DNA from: Saprospirales bacterium GYS_P2D
GTDB lineage: Bacteria > Bacteroidota > Bacteroidia > Chitinophagales > Saprospiraceae
Assembly: GCA_009833045.1 (NCBI GenBank)
Contig: WUUP01000009.1
Span: 124,001-188,000 of the forward strand
DNA length: 64,000 nt
Reading direction: 5' to 3'
Each line of letters opens with the position of its first letter. The first letter of the stretch is position 1. Below are positions 29,115-38,725 of the stretch, piece after piece. The position numbers were made by a program, and so were the translations under genes. Under the pieces are notes generated by a model. That model was given only the letters and a program-made list of their open reading frames with translations. It did no database searches and was not told the origin of the DNA.

Positions 29115-30613
29115 TTCTTATCTGACTTGAGTATATCAAATGCACCAGGGAAAGTCCCCATGTCGTAGTCCGTCCAGTCTTGCTCCAGCTCTGGAGGATT
29201 GTACCAGAGGGGCTCAGTATGTGTCTCACTCCATTGCTCCACTGATCGGACCATCTCTCTGAGCTCATCAGGATACTGCTCACTGATATCAGTGGTCTCA
29301 CCTGGATCTGTCATGACATTGTACAGCCTCCATGTATCTTTGCTGAGTTTGAGCGCTTTGAGCTCATCTCTCCGCACACCTATATCTGAGTAGCCAGGTC
29401 GATGTCTCATCGCATAGATCACTTCTCCCTCTCGAGCAGAAGTACCATTGATGAATGACGGCCAGATATTTTTACCATCTACTTTCTTGCCTGTGGGTAT
29501 TTTGGCTCCAGCCAAACTCGCAAATGTCGGATAAAAATCAAGGGCCGACACAGGATACTCATAGCGCCTGCCAGCGGGTACTACTCCTGGCCAATGCATC
29601 ATCATCGGAACCCGATATCCACCTTCACAGGTACTACCTTTTCCCTCTCGGAGCGGCGTGTTATTAGCGCCCAGCTTTAGCTTACCACCATTATCACTGA
29701 AGAATACGATCAGCGTATTATCGAGTTGGCCAGTACTCTCCAGAGCATCTACGATCTGACCTACGCCTCTATCCACGGCATATACCATAGCCGCATAGGT
29801 ACGTCGTTTTTTGTCTTTGATATGAGCGAATAGCTGGAGGTCTTCCTCTTTCGCCTCGAGCGGACTGTGTGGAGCATTATAGGCTAAGTATAAGAAAAAT
29901 GGATCCTCTCCTCGCTGCTCTTCATCAGAGATGAATCGTACGGCTTCTCTCGAAAGCGCATCCGTGATATATTCCGTCTCTCGGACCGGCTGCCCATTGT
30001 GCTCCAGCGGCTTGAGATAATCATCGATGACTTTGCGCCCTTCTGCTTTCTGTCGCTCATAGATCGGTCGGTACTGCTCAGGAAAATAACGATGACCTCC
30101 TCCTAAAAAACCATAGAAATCATCAAATCCTCGAACATTGGGATGATACTGATCCACTCCACCAAGATGCCATTTACCGACTATACCAGTATGATAGCCT
30201 GCTCCCTGTAGCACCTTGCTGATGAAGGTCTCATTGAGCGTGATCCCCTCGCCTCCGAGGTCATCACTATTGACTGGTAGATTAAACTGAGATCCAAACT
30301 CATGAGGATACCTCCCCGTCAAAAGCCCTGCTCTACTTGGCCCACAAAATGGATGCGCTACATAACCAGAAGCACAGACAGTCCCAGTTGCTGCGAGACT
30401 ATCCAGATGTGGTGTCGGGATATCGGTAGATCCATTAAATCCCACATCGGCATAGCCCAAATCATCACAGAGAATCATCAGGATATTAGGTCTTGGAGCT
30501 GTGTTAGTCTCGCTATCAATGGGATCTGCAGATGGAGTCTTAGCACCACAGCTCATGAGTATGAGTATGAGTATGAGGCTGAGCGCAGATAGTTGTTTGA
30601 TGATACGTTTCAT
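29111..30613 (-). CDS. S1 family sulfatase A, lipoprotein
   Basis: A 500-residue arylsulfatase-like enzyme that removes sulfate esters from the galactan. The formylglycine motif CGPSR is at Cys90 ([14 protein letters not shown]), and the N-terminal metal-site block ILCDDLGYADVG and GKWHLGG are intact. Lipobox LMSCGA (Cys22) suggests membrane anchoring. It resembles the subfamilies known from carrageenan PULs (S1_19-like), judged only by general similarity. Activation needs a formylglycine-generating enzyme or anSME that is not encoded here. It is second in a three-gene unit behind the other lipoprotein sulfatase, with a 9-base gap. Confidence 0.92.
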   Translation of the reverse strand: MKRIIKQLSALSLILILILMSCGAKTPSADPIDSETNTAPRPNILMILCDDLGYADVGFNGSTDIPTPHLDSLAATGTVCASGYVAHPFCGPSRAGLLTGRYPHEFGSQFNLPVNSDDLGGEGITLNETFISKVLQGAGYHTGIVGKWHLGGVDQYHPNVRGFDDFYGFLGGGHRYFPEQYRPIYERQKAEGRKVIDDYLKPLEHNGQPVRETEYITDALSREAVRFISDEEQRGEDPFFLYLAYNAPHSPLEAKEEDLQLFAHIKDKKRRTYAAMVYAVDRGVGQIVDALESTGQLDNTLIVFFSDNGGKLKLGANNTPLREGKGSTCEGGYRVPMMMHWPGVVPAGRRYEYPVSALDFYPTFASLAGAKIPTGKKVDGKNIWPSFINGTSAREGEVIYAMRHRPGYSDIGVRRDELKALKLSKDTWRLYNVMTDPGETTDISEQYPDELREMVRSVEQWSETHTEPLWYNPPELEQDWTDYDMGTFPGAFDILKSDKK

Positions 30614-30622
30614 TTCAGTGTA

Positions 30623-32281
30623 TTATAGTTTTGCTTGATTGCCCTGCCATCCTTGGTCAAATTGGGCCAAAAGCTGTTCAGTCAATTGAGGTTTTTCTTT
30701 AGCAATATTCTTAGTCTCATGAGGGTCTATAGCATGATCATAGAGCTCGACGTCTATTGGCTCTGCATTAGGATCGGTGCGATCCTTCCACACGATGAGG
30801 CGATATTGATTGGTACGCATCGCATAGCCCATGAGTCGATTTTCGAATAGATCTCTATCCCAGAGATCACCATACTGCTGCTGGATACGGGACTCTACAT
30901 CCTCTATCAGCGGACCAAAGTAGGTCTCTCTCATCTCTGGGGATAGCGGATTAGCGGCCCACTCTCGGAGTGCAGGATTAGGATAGAGGGAGAATGCGGC
31001 GGTCTTCCACTCACGATCTGGATCTGCTATGAGTGGCTCAAAGCTCTGCCCCTCCAAGTGCTCCGGCTGAGGTAATCCTGCCAGATCACATAGTGTAGGA
31101 TACATATCGATCAGCTCGACTAATGCATCAGAGCTCACTCCTCTCATCCCATCGGTCATATCGGGAGTCTTGATGAGTAACGGCACTCGAGTAGCGAGTT
31201 CATAGTTAGTGGCTTTGCACCAGATGCCCATATCACCGAGATGAAATCCATGGTCACTCCATAGCACTATGATGGTGTTATCTTCGATACCTGCATTTTT
31301 GACCGCCTGTAGCACTCTCCCGACTAATGCATCCACATAGGACACGCTGGCCAGGTAGGCATGTCGCAGTGTGCGAGACAGCTCTGGATCGATATCTCCA
31401 TACTTAGGTATCCCCTGTCGTGCTCGGAGCTCAAATGATGGATGCAGTCCCATCGCTGCTCCGTCTGCAGGGGCGGTCGTGATCGCTGGCATCGGGATCG
31501 CATCACGGTCGTATAGATCCCAGTATCGAGCAGGTGCTCGCCAGTCAAGATGTGGCAGTTTAAATCCTACTCCGAGGAAGAAAGGCCGAGTATCATCAGC
31601 GACTAACTCCTGTAGCGTAGCGATAGCATGCTCAGCAGCATATCCATCCTCATAGCTTTGGTCAGAGACTTCTGCTCTTTCATAGGCGGGACCTTTGCCC
31701 AGACCATATCGAGAGACATCTCCATACTTCTCGAGCATCTCGGCTCTATTCTTTTTGAATAAGTCCACATTCTCAGGGAGCGCATATCCTCCTGGATTTT
31801 TAGGCTTTGGATAAGGGACCTGATCGGCTGGTACCGGCTCCCTACTCCATGATAGCTCCATGTCAGCAAAAGCTGGCTTGTGAAAGATCTTGCCCACATG
31901 TACCGTCTCGTAGCCATGCGCTCTGAAGTGCTGAGGAAGAGTGACGATATCGGGATTTGCCTCTCTGAAGTAGGTGAAATTTTCTATAATGCCGATAGTC
32001 TCCGACCTCGCTCCTGTCATCAGACTCGCTCTGGATGGACTGCATATCGCCTGCTGGCAGTATGCCCTATCAAATCGAAGGCCTTCGCTGGCCAGCTGAT
32101 CTATGTGAGGGGTCACCGCTATCTCAGAGCCGTAGCATCCCAGCTCAGGGCGTAGGTCATCGATAGCTATGAATAAGACGTTTGGCTTTTGATCTGAGGC
32201 AGTCTCAGCTACTGTAGGCTGACATGCCGCAATGCTCAAGCAGAAAAATAAAGGGATCAATAATCTGATCATAGTTGACAA
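30623..32281 (-). CDS. S1 family sulfatase B, iduronate-2-sulfatase-like (S1_7-like)
   Basis: A 552-residue lipoprotein sulfatase (lipobox SIAAC, Cys20). The formylglycine motif is CSPSR at Cys80, within AICSPSRASLMTG. FIAIDDLRPELGCYG, ITLPQH-like VTLPQHFRAHGYETVHVGK and WSDHGFHLGDMGIWCK are typical of the iduronate-2-sulfatase-like S1_7 group, which also has members active on carrageenan. It is the first gene of the unit running down to the FG-GAP gene. Its upstream gap (32282-32498) lacks the CACTATTTTACC motif seen before the other units, so control may differ. Confidence 0.92.
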   Translation of the reverse strand: MSTMIRLLIPLFFCLSIAACQPTVAETASDQKPNVLFIAIDDLRPELGCYGSEIAVTPHIDQLASEGLRFDRAYCQQAICSPSRASLMTGARSETIGIIENFTYFREANPDIVTLPQHFRAHGYETVHVGKIFHKPAFADMELSWSREPVPADQVPYPKPKNPGGYALPENVDLFKKNRAEMLEKYGDVSRYGLGKGPAYERAEVSDQSYEDGYAAEHAIATLQELVADDTRPFFLGVGFKLPHLDWRAPARYWDLYDRDAIPMPAITTAPADGAAMGLHPSFELRARQGIPKYGDIDPELSRTLRHAYLASVSYVDALVGRVLQAVKNAGIEDNTIIVLWSDHGFHLGDMGIWCKATNYELATRVPLLIKTPDMTDGMRGVSSDALVELIDMYPTLCDLAGLPQPEHLEGQSFEPLIADPDREWKTAAFSLYPNPALREWAANPLSPEMRETYFGPLIEDVESRIQQQYGDLWDRDLFENRLMGYAMRTNQYRLIVWKDRTDPNAEPIDVELYDHAIDPHETKNIAKEKPQLTEQLLAQFDQGWQGNQAKL

Positions 32282-32498
32282 TGTTAGTATAACCTATATA
32301 ATTCAATGAATATCAACAACTTATAAATAGACATGCAGGATTCCCTCTGATTATTTAAGGGCCACATTAGCTACAGCTAAATAGGAAACTCTACGGAAGG
32401 AATGAATCCCGGCCACCTATTAAATAAAGGAAAGACCCAGCTCAATCCTCTTTGAAAATCTTAAGCCTACATGGTCGTATAGTATCGTATCTGAGCTA
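32282..32498. other. Promoter region of the sulfatase unit
   Basis: This gap separates the MFS gene from the next unit on the same strand, so it should hold the sulfatase promoter. TTAGC-TACA-GCTAA at 32367-32380 is a short inverted repeat and a possible operator. I find no convincing TAnnTTTG box on the minus strand and no copy of the CACTATTTTACC motif. Confidence 0.35.
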
Positions 32499-34064
32499 TC
32501 AGTCTCGAGTGATTTTCGCTTGTATTTCTTCTATGGAGAGTCCTTTAGTCTCCGGCAGATATCTCCAGAGGATAAGTAGCCCTACGAACACTGTGGCCGC
32601 ATAAAACAAGAAGATCCAAGTACTCCCCATCGAGGCTAATTGTGCCGGAAAGAATTTCTGCACAGCCCAGCTGACCACACTCGTCACCAGAGCAAAAACA
32701 GGGATACCGACTCCTCTCATCGAGTGTGGAAATATCTCCGAGAATAAGACCCACATGATAGGCCCGACCGAAAAGTGAAACGCTGCGATAAAACTCAGAA
32801 TGCCTAAGAATATCAACATCCCATTCATCGAGGCAGACTTCTGTATCAACAAGGCTGAATGAGTCCGCCCATCTTCTTCGCCTATGGCATTATTGATCGC
32901 TTCTTTAAACTCGATATCGCTCTGATACTCCACATCGATCATACTACTCAGTCGGCTCGCCTCGGGGATCTCTGTCATCTCCGCTATGGCAGCCTCTGTG
33001 ACCGTGTAGCGAGCATTGTGAAAACCATATGAGCAAATACCCAAACTGGCTACTATCCAGATCATTCCCCAGAGGATCATAGGGCGGCGACCGATCTTAT
33101 CGATGAGCATCAGCGACAAGACCGTGAATACAACACTCACTAAGCCAAACCATATGGCCTGCATAAATGCCGCATCTGTACCCAGTCCAATCTGCTCGAT
33201 CACTGTAGGCGCATAAAACATAATCGCATTAATCCCTGTCGACTGCTGAGCGATAGCGATCGTCAGTGCCACGATGAATATAGTACGATACTTAGCGCTA
33301 AAGACCTCCCTCAGCTGCGTCATGATCGAGCGATCTGCATCTGTTTTAGCCAGATCATTTTTGATCTCCATGATCTCGTGCTCTATGTCACTGGCCGGAT
33401 AGATCTTGCTGAGTGTAGCTCGAGCATCATCTTCTCTCTGCTGAACCATCAGCCAGGATGGACTCTTTGGCACAAAAAATAACAGGACAAACCAAAGCAA
33501 GGCAAATAGGATCTCTGATCCTAACATCCATCTCCAGGTATGCTCCTTGATCCCCCACTCAGCGACCCAAGCGGCATCCGACCCTGTCCCGCCCTGTATG
33601 AGATAATTGATAAAATAAGCCGCAGAGAGACCTATCACGATATTGATCTGCGTCATGGATACCAGCTTGCCTCTGAGCTGTGGCGGAGCGATCTCACCGA
33701 TATACATCGCAGATAACGTGATCGAGCTAAAGGCTAATCCTCCCAAAAATCGAGCTGCCACGAGCATTTCATAAGAAGTAGCAAAAGCAGAACCAATCGC
33801 AGATATCAGATAGAGCGCAGCGATGATGATCAGTGTATTCTTACGTCCCAGCGCATTGGCGGCGTAGCCAGCTATCGGTAGGGCTATCAAGACGCCCAAG
33901 CCCGGAGCACTCACCGCTGTACCCAGCTGCCAGTCATTGAGCCCAAACTCAGCTATCAGATAGCTGATCGTCCCTGATATCAATGCTGCATCCAGCCCAA
34001 ACACAAAGCCCCCCATGGCCACTATCGTAGCATATGTAAAGGCATTTCGCTTAAATGAATTCAT
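32499..34064 (-). CDS. MFS sugar porter
   Basis: A 521-residue proton- or gradient-driven sugar importer of the inner membrane, sugar porter (XylE-like) family. The start at 34064 is chosen because it sits 16 bases after the upstream gene and avoids 16 non-hydrophobic residues in the longer frame. Family marks include GFVFGLDAALISG in the first helix, ALGRKN between helices 2 and 3, PKSPSWLM before the central loop, QQSTGINAIMFYAP in helix 7, DKIGRRPMIL, and the closing PETKG. A stretch of about 75 residues between helices 9 and 10 contains an extra soluble loop. As last gene of the GH127 unit it probably brings mono- or disaccharides to the cytoplasmic GH127. Confidence 0.93.
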   Translation of the reverse strand: MNSFKRNAFTYATIVAMGGFVFGLDAALISGTISYLIAEFGLNDWQLGTAVSAPGLGVLIALPIAGYAANALGRKNTLIIIAALYLISAIGSAFATSYEMLVAARFLGGLAFSSITLSAMYIGEIAPPQLRGKLVSMTQINIVIGLSAAYFINYLIQGGTGSDAAWVAEWGIKEHTWRWMLGSEILFALLWFVLLFFVPKSPSWLMVQQREDDARATLSKIYPASDIEHEIMEIKNDLAKTDADRSIMTQLREVFSAKYRTIFIVALTIAIAQQSTGINAIMFYAPTVIEQIGLGTDAAFMQAIWFGLVSVVFTVLSLMLIDKIGRRPMILWGMIWIVASLGICSYGFHNARYTVTEAAIAEMTEIPEASRLSSMIDVEYQSDIEFKEAINNAIGEEDGRTHSALLIQKSASMNGMLIFLGILSFIAAFHFSVGPIMWVLFSEIFPHSMRGVGIPVFALVTSVVSWAVQKFFPAQLASMGSTWIFLFYAATVFVGLLILWRYLPETKGLSIEEIQAKITRD

Positions 34065-34080
34065 GGCTATGTGTTTTGTG

Positions 34081-36468
34081 CTATGACTGCAGGTGTAGTA
34101 AAAGTACTCCATTCGTACGGAGCGTCATCTCATCGCCGAGCTCTTGCTGCGTGAGCAGATCTGTTGCTTTCACTTTTTCGCCATTTTTCATGCGGATCTT
34201 TAGCTCAGATGGCTCCTTACCTATATTGAGGATATTGACGAGATAGCCTCCTTTGTATGGGACTATGCGCCAGGTGCAGGTCTTAGCGTTTTGCTCATTA
34301 CTCTCGATGATCTCGACAGGTAGCGTCTCAGTGCTCATATAGCTCATCGCCATAGCTCTGATCTGAGCGAGGTCATCCGCAGATTTTATCATTTTTAGCC
34401 CTTTCCCCTCAAGGGGAAAATCTCTCTCCTCTCCATACTGATCTCTCAGCAGTGACAGCTCATCTACCAGCACTACTCCACCCTCGTCGAGATAATCCTG
34501 TAGCGCTGCGACCTCTGTATCAGTAGCATACTCTGTGCGATATACGATCACAGCATCCCAGTCGTCAGCAGACTGCTTTTTCAATATTTTCTCAGTAGCA
34601 TATCCTACTGGTATCCCTTCAAAGTAAAAGGCCTCGTATAGCGGCGCCTGCTCTGACATATGTTTGGCCTTATTGATCGCAGATGTCTCTGAGTGAAACA
34701 GTCGAATCGGTCTGCGCTGAGCTCTCAGAGCCATGATCTCTTCAGAGACAGCATTCATATCCATGGTGACCTGAGCGACCTCATTAGCACTTTGCGGCTG
34801 CATATTGACCGAGCCAGCATATGAGCCTGCCAGTGCCCCATCAAAGAAATCCAGCTCTCCCTCGAGACGGTCTTCTGGTGAGCCATCGGGGTCTCTCGCC
34901 CAAAACCAAGAAATCCCTACATCCATGCCGTGCAGCGTCGCCAGCCAATAGACACTCCGTATGTAGTCTGGGGTCGTCTCCATATCTCTCCAGGCACTAC
35001 TCGAGATGAAGTGCGTCTCAGAGTTGACATGTATCTTGTCAGGTGATACTGACTCCATGAAGTCATAGGTAGAGGCCAGCTCTGCCCATCTGTATGCATA
35101 TTTGTCCTCCCAGCTTTCAGGCTTTTTGGCCGTTAGCTTTCGACCTCCAGAGGCCTTAGCATCGTCACCGATCATCGTGGTGAGCTCCGTGAGCGCCTCC
35201 AGATCAATACCATGAGAGCGAGTATCCTCGGTGAACATCCGAGACATGATCTTGATGTGTGTATCAGCATCAGGATTGACCTCATGCAGCTCGTCCTGGA
35301 TAAACTGAAACCACTCAGTCCCTCGATCCATATTGTATCGACACCAGTCATACCATTTAGGAGTGCCTTGTAACGCTGTTTTGTCCAGTGGCATTTCGAT
35401 ATCTACCTCTTCAAAAGCAGTGTAGCTGGCACCCCAGTTAGCATTGAGCGCAGCGATATCTCCCTGATAAGTCTTGCTGAGCCATGCCCGAAACTTGTCT
35501 AAAGTATAAGTAGAGATCTCGAGCATCTCTCCATATCGTGCCGTCCAGTGATCTTTCTCAGAGTACCAGTGCGGCTCATTGTTGAGGATGTATCCGAGCT
35601 GTGTGACCTTCTTGCCTTGAGTGAGCTCGCCGGTATGTCTTACTATCTTGCCCCAGACATCACGTACGAGCGGATTGTCCACATCATATCCAGTGAATAG
35701 TGATCGTCCTTTTCTGACCTGTGGTTCTTTCTTTTCGACCCATTCTGGGATACCAAGATTCCAGTATAGCAGGAAGCCCGTATTTGTATTAGGGATCATG
35801 GTGACCTCCTTGACGAGCTCCTCATCCCATGTGCCATCTTCATTGAGCAAAAACGAATTAATCGCTCTATCGTGATCTACGGGATAGAGGTTTTCGCCAC
35901 CATGATAGATCGCTCCGAGGTGATCATTATACACATCGGTATTAGTCAGTGGGATGCCCACAGACTTAGAGAAATAGTCAAAAAGGAATACAGGTCGACC
36001 ATTGCTCAAGAGAGCATCTTTGGCCACTTCGATATTGTCCCATTCGATAGGATTGACGGGAGGTCTCACGATCTCACCATCTATGACCTGCTGTAGCGTG
36101 GCCATCCCATCATCAAGTATATCTATGACTTTCTGCCGCTCAAACTCTGGGAGCTCAGCAGCATACTTTGCTTTTTGATCTTCGTATGGCGCATAGTAGC
36201 CAAAGAGACGCTCGATCTCAGGCTGGTGTGCTTCATCCCAATCTGCAAACTTGATAAACTCCTCAGCAAACCAAAGGAGGGTCTCTTCTCTTTTGACATC
36301 GAGCGACAGAGCTCGTGCCTCATCCATCATCGCAGATAGCTGCTCGATCTTAGCTAATGCCGTGTCTTTTTTATTGACAGACATTACATCTTTTGATGCA
36401 CAGCTACTGAGTATCAGCCATAGGCCGATAGTGATAGATAGGTAGTTAGTTAGTGTTGTAGTATTCAT
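34081..36468 (-). CDS. GH42-like clan GH-A glycosidase, lipoprotein
   Basis: A 795-residue putative lipoprotein (LSSCASK, Cys about 23). Residues 150-530 look like a clan GH-A TIM barrel of the beta-galactosidase/agarase kind: LNNEPHW gives a likely acid/base Glu298, and VNSETHF gives a candidate nucleophile Glu474. A Rossmann-like domain follows (DAVIVYRTEYATD and EGGVVLVDELSLL), as in the trimerisation domain of GH42, and then a small beta domain. It could be GH42, GH50-like or the GH167-type exo-enzyme described in Pseudoalteromonas carrageenan loci; I cannot decide without a profile search. It lies between GH127 and the MFS porter, so release of a galactose-containing product is expected. 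Confidence 0.75.
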   Translation of the reverse strand: MNTTTLTNYLSITIGLWLILSSCASKDVMSVNKKDTALAKIEQLSAMMDEARALSLDVKREETLLWFAEEFIKFADWDEAHQPEIERLFGYYAPYEDQKAKYAAELPEFERQKVIDILDDGMATLQQVIDGEIVRPPVNPIEWDNIEVAKDALLSNGRPVFLFDYFSKSVGIPLTNTDVYNDHLGAIYHGGENLYPVDHDRAINSFLLNEDGTWDEELVKEVTMIPNTNTGFLLYWNLGIPEWVEKKEPQVRKGRSLFTGYDVDNPLVRDVWGKIVRHTGELTQGKKVTQLGYILNNEPHWYSEKDHWTARYGEMLEISTYTLDKFRAWLSKTYQGDIAALNANWGASYTAFEEVDIEMPLDKTALQGTPKWYDWCRYNMDRGTEWFQFIQDELHEVNPDADTHIKIMSRMFTEDTRSHGIDLEALTELTTMIGDDAKASGGRKLTAKKPESWEDKYAYRWAELASTYDFMESVSPDKIHVNSETHFISSSAWRDMETTPDYIRSVYWLATLHGMDVGISWFWARDPDGSPEDRLEGELDFFDGALAGSYAGSVNMQPQSANEVAQVTMDMNAVSEEIMALRAQRRPIRLFHSETSAINKAKHMSEQAPLYEAFYFEGIPVGYATEKILKKQSADDWDAVIVYRTEYATDTEVAALQDYLDEGGVVLVDELSLLRDQYGEERDFPLEGKGLKMIKSADDLAQIRAMAMSYMSTETLPVEIIESNEQNAKTCTWRIVPYKGGYLVNILNIGKEPSELKIRMKNGEKVKATDLLTQQELGDEMTLRTNGVLLLHLQS

Positions 36469-36532
36469 CCGACTGTAGGTATGATTCTTATGATTGTAAT
36501 AAATTGATGCAAATCCAATGATGTAGCTACCA

Positions 36533-38506
36533 TCAAGCCGGCACAGCCGACCAAATGACAGGTAAGAATACCGTCATCTCAGCAGTCCCTCTATTAGACC
36601 AAGCATAGTATGGGACCATCTGCACCTCATGCATGTCCCACTGAGGTCGAGACACCCTACTGTACATCTGCTCCTGATCACCTGATCGTAGCGCTATCTG
36701 TCCAGATATCGTCATCACTCCGCCGAGCAGATCTGATTGATATTTCGCCTCGAGCGCCTGATCGCCGACCAGATATACATCGAGCACTCGAGCATCTGTA
36801 GGTAGATCAGGAGTCTCTATGCAGTATACTATCGGACCACGTTTGACGGCTACTTGATTTCGTACTTCTTCGATACGAGGATGTCCTTCTATGAGCTGCG
36901 TCTCCATCGGCAGACTGATGCTGATAGTATCCCCAGCGCTCCATATCCTCTCGAAACGCACATATCGTCCAGCTATCACTGGCTCGGAGACCGCCTCACC
37001 ATTCAGCTGCAGCTTTGCGTCTGTAGCCCAGTCTGGGATCCGGATGAGCATCTCAAATGGAGTAGTCTGACAGTCCTCTACGATGATAGCGACATCTCCC
37101 TGCCACGGGTAGTCAGTCTCCTGTCGGAGCTTGATGGTAGAGCCATTGCGCAGTGTAGTCTCGAGTACATTAGCGCCGTACATATTGACAGCGAGTCCCT
37201 CAGGCGTGAGGCAGTATGCCCACTGCGATACTCTGGCTACGGTCCGCACGAGATTGGGCGGGCAGCAAAAACACTCTAAGTATGGCTCACGATCTGGAGT
37301 CTCCGTATCATTCTCATGGACGCCATACTCACGAGCGCCCTGTATCATACGGAGCGGATTAGCATAGAAGTAGTCCTTCCCCTCCAAACTGATGCCCGAG
37401 AGACCACTATTGTACATCACGAGCTCTATGATATCGGCATACTTAGATTCTCCTTTGATATTCATCATCCGCTGTGAGAAAAAAGCATTGCACAGATTAG
37501 CGCAGGTCTCATTGTATGCCGTCATATTAGGCATCATATAGTCATCGATGAATCCCTCTTCGATCTTATCTCTATTAGACGAGGCTCCATAGTGTGTCTG
37601 CCCTACGGCTCCTGTGACATACATCTTGCGCTGAGTCACGCTCTCCCAGAGTCTCTCCAGCGCATCGATCAGCGCCTGCTCGCCAGTATGTGCATATACA
37701 TCTGCCGCTCCAGCATAGTAGTATAGAGCGAGCACCGCATGACCTGCCGCCTCCTCTGCATCTCTGAGAGCGATACGCTCCTGCACCATATCCCCTATCG
37801 GGTAGCCCTCTGTCGAGCTATCATGCTCCACGGCATATCGGCCTCGACGATTGATAAAGCGCTCCGCCAGCTGCAGGTATTTTTCGTCTTCGGTGACTCT
37901 ATAGAGCTCCACCAAGCCCATGATCTGTGTCTGATTAAATCCAAATCGGCCGTATCGCTTAGTCTCAGGGAAGAAGATCGTGTATAGTAGATCTGCGTGC
38001 TTGATAGCGATCTGTAGGAAGTTATCTTGTCCTGTGATACGATGATGGGCGCAAGCAGTGATGAGGAGATGTCCTGTATTGTACATCTCATGATACTTAC
38101 GATTCTCATAGCGATCGACATCAGGCCTCAGCTGTATCTGTGTCTGTAGATATCCATCAGGCAACTGCGCCTGAGCGATGATGCTGATATGCTCATCGAG
38201 TCGATCAAGTATAGCCTGATCACGAGTATGGGCGTATACATAGACAGCTGCCTCCATCCACTTATAGAAGTCTCCATCATGCCAAAACATGCCTTTATGC
38301 TCGCCCTCTTTGAGTCCAGCGGCTATCTTAAAATTATTGAGCGCATGACCGATATCACCGCAGAGTAGCTCGCCCATATATGGGAGCATCGTGTCTACGC
38401 AGGTCTTAAATTTCTCTGCCCAAAATCCTGTCGTCCATGTGCAGTCTCCGACTGGTATATCGTAGAACGCAGTGTGTTCTATCTTATCAGTTTTATTCAT
38501 CTTCAT
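36533..38506 (-). CDS. GH127 (DUF1680) glycosidase, candidate 3,6-anhydro-D-galactosidase
   Basis: About 657 residues with no signal peptide, so probably cytoplasmic. The start is taken near MKMNK at 38506; the open frame extends 10 codons further to 38536. GH127 metal and catalytic residues are conserved: ETC (about Glu333 and Cys335 from this start) and the ECFCCPPN block with the nucleophile Cys near 414. Founding members are beta-L-arabinofuranosidases, but Zobellia GH127 enzymes act on alpha-1,3-linked 3,6-anhydro-D-galactose of carrageenan oligosaccharides. The sulfatases and D-AHG pathway genes nearby favour the latter here. It heads a unit with the GH42-like enzyme and the MFS porter and carries a double CACT-TTACC element upstream. 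Confidence 0.85.
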   Translation of the reverse strand: MKMNKTDKIEHTAFYDIPVGDCTWTTGFWAEKFKTCVDTMLPYMGELLCGDIGHALNNFKIAAGLKEGEHKGMFWHDGDFYKWMEAAVYVYAHTRDQAILDRLDEHISIIAQAQLPDGYLQTQIQLRPDVDRYENRKYHEMYNTGHLLITACAHHRITGQDNFLQIAIKHADLLYTIFFPETKRYGRFGFNQTQIMGLVELYRVTEDEKYLQLAERFINRRGRYAVEHDSSTEGYPIGDMVQERIALRDAEEAAGHAVLALYYYAGAADVYAHTGEQALIDALERLWESVTQRKMYVTGAVGQTHYGASSNRDKIEEGFIDDYMMPNMTAYNETCANLCNAFFSQRMMNIKGESKYADIIELVMYNSGLSGISLEGKDYFYANPLRMIQGAREYGVHENDTETPDREPYLECFCCPPNLVRTVARVSQWAYCLTPEGLAVNMYGANVLETTLRNGSTIKLRQETDYPWQGDVAIIVEDCQTTPFEMLIRIPDWATDAKLQLNGEAVSEPVIAGRYVRFERIWSAGDTISISLPMETQLIEGHPRIEEVRNQVAVKRGPIVYCIETPDLPTDARVLDVYLVGDQALEAKYQSDLLGGVMTISGQIALRSGDQEQMYSRVSRPQWDMHEVQMVPYYAWSNRGTAEMTVFLPVIWSAVPA

Positions 38507-38600
38507 ATCGACTTTAAGAAATAGAGGTATACGCACCTCTTGTACTGTAAATCAACTCTAAAAATCTCAACTATAGTCACTATAGCTTAACAATGGATAG

Positions 38601-38631
38601 CACTATTTTACCCACATACACTGACTTACCC
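38601..38631 (-). promoter_or_regulatory. Putative AraC-type operator upstream of GH127
   Basis: Two direct copies are seen on the + strand: CACTATTTTACCC (38601-38613) and CACTGACTTACCC (38619-38631), 18 bases apart. They lie about 95-125 bases before the GH127 start. The first copy is identical over 13 bases to 50633-50645 before the araC gene. TATAGTTG and TAGAGTTG (minus strand, near 38575 and 38560) are weak -7 candidates. Binding by the AraC protein at 49686-50576 is inferred from shared occurrence. Confidence 0.55.
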
Positions 38632-38725
38632 TTGGCGGGAATAAAATCCGCAGCTATATCATCTTAACATAATGACAGTGAACATAGGGATTGTCAAAAA
38701 GGAGAATAGAACCAAAAGATAATAT

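Noticed and set aside
36533-38506. Beta-L-arabinofuranosidase acting on pectin side chains
   Set aside because: This is the founding GH127 activity and a pectin PUL is near, but the gene lies on the opposite strand in the sulfatase/D-AHG locus and shares its operator motif.
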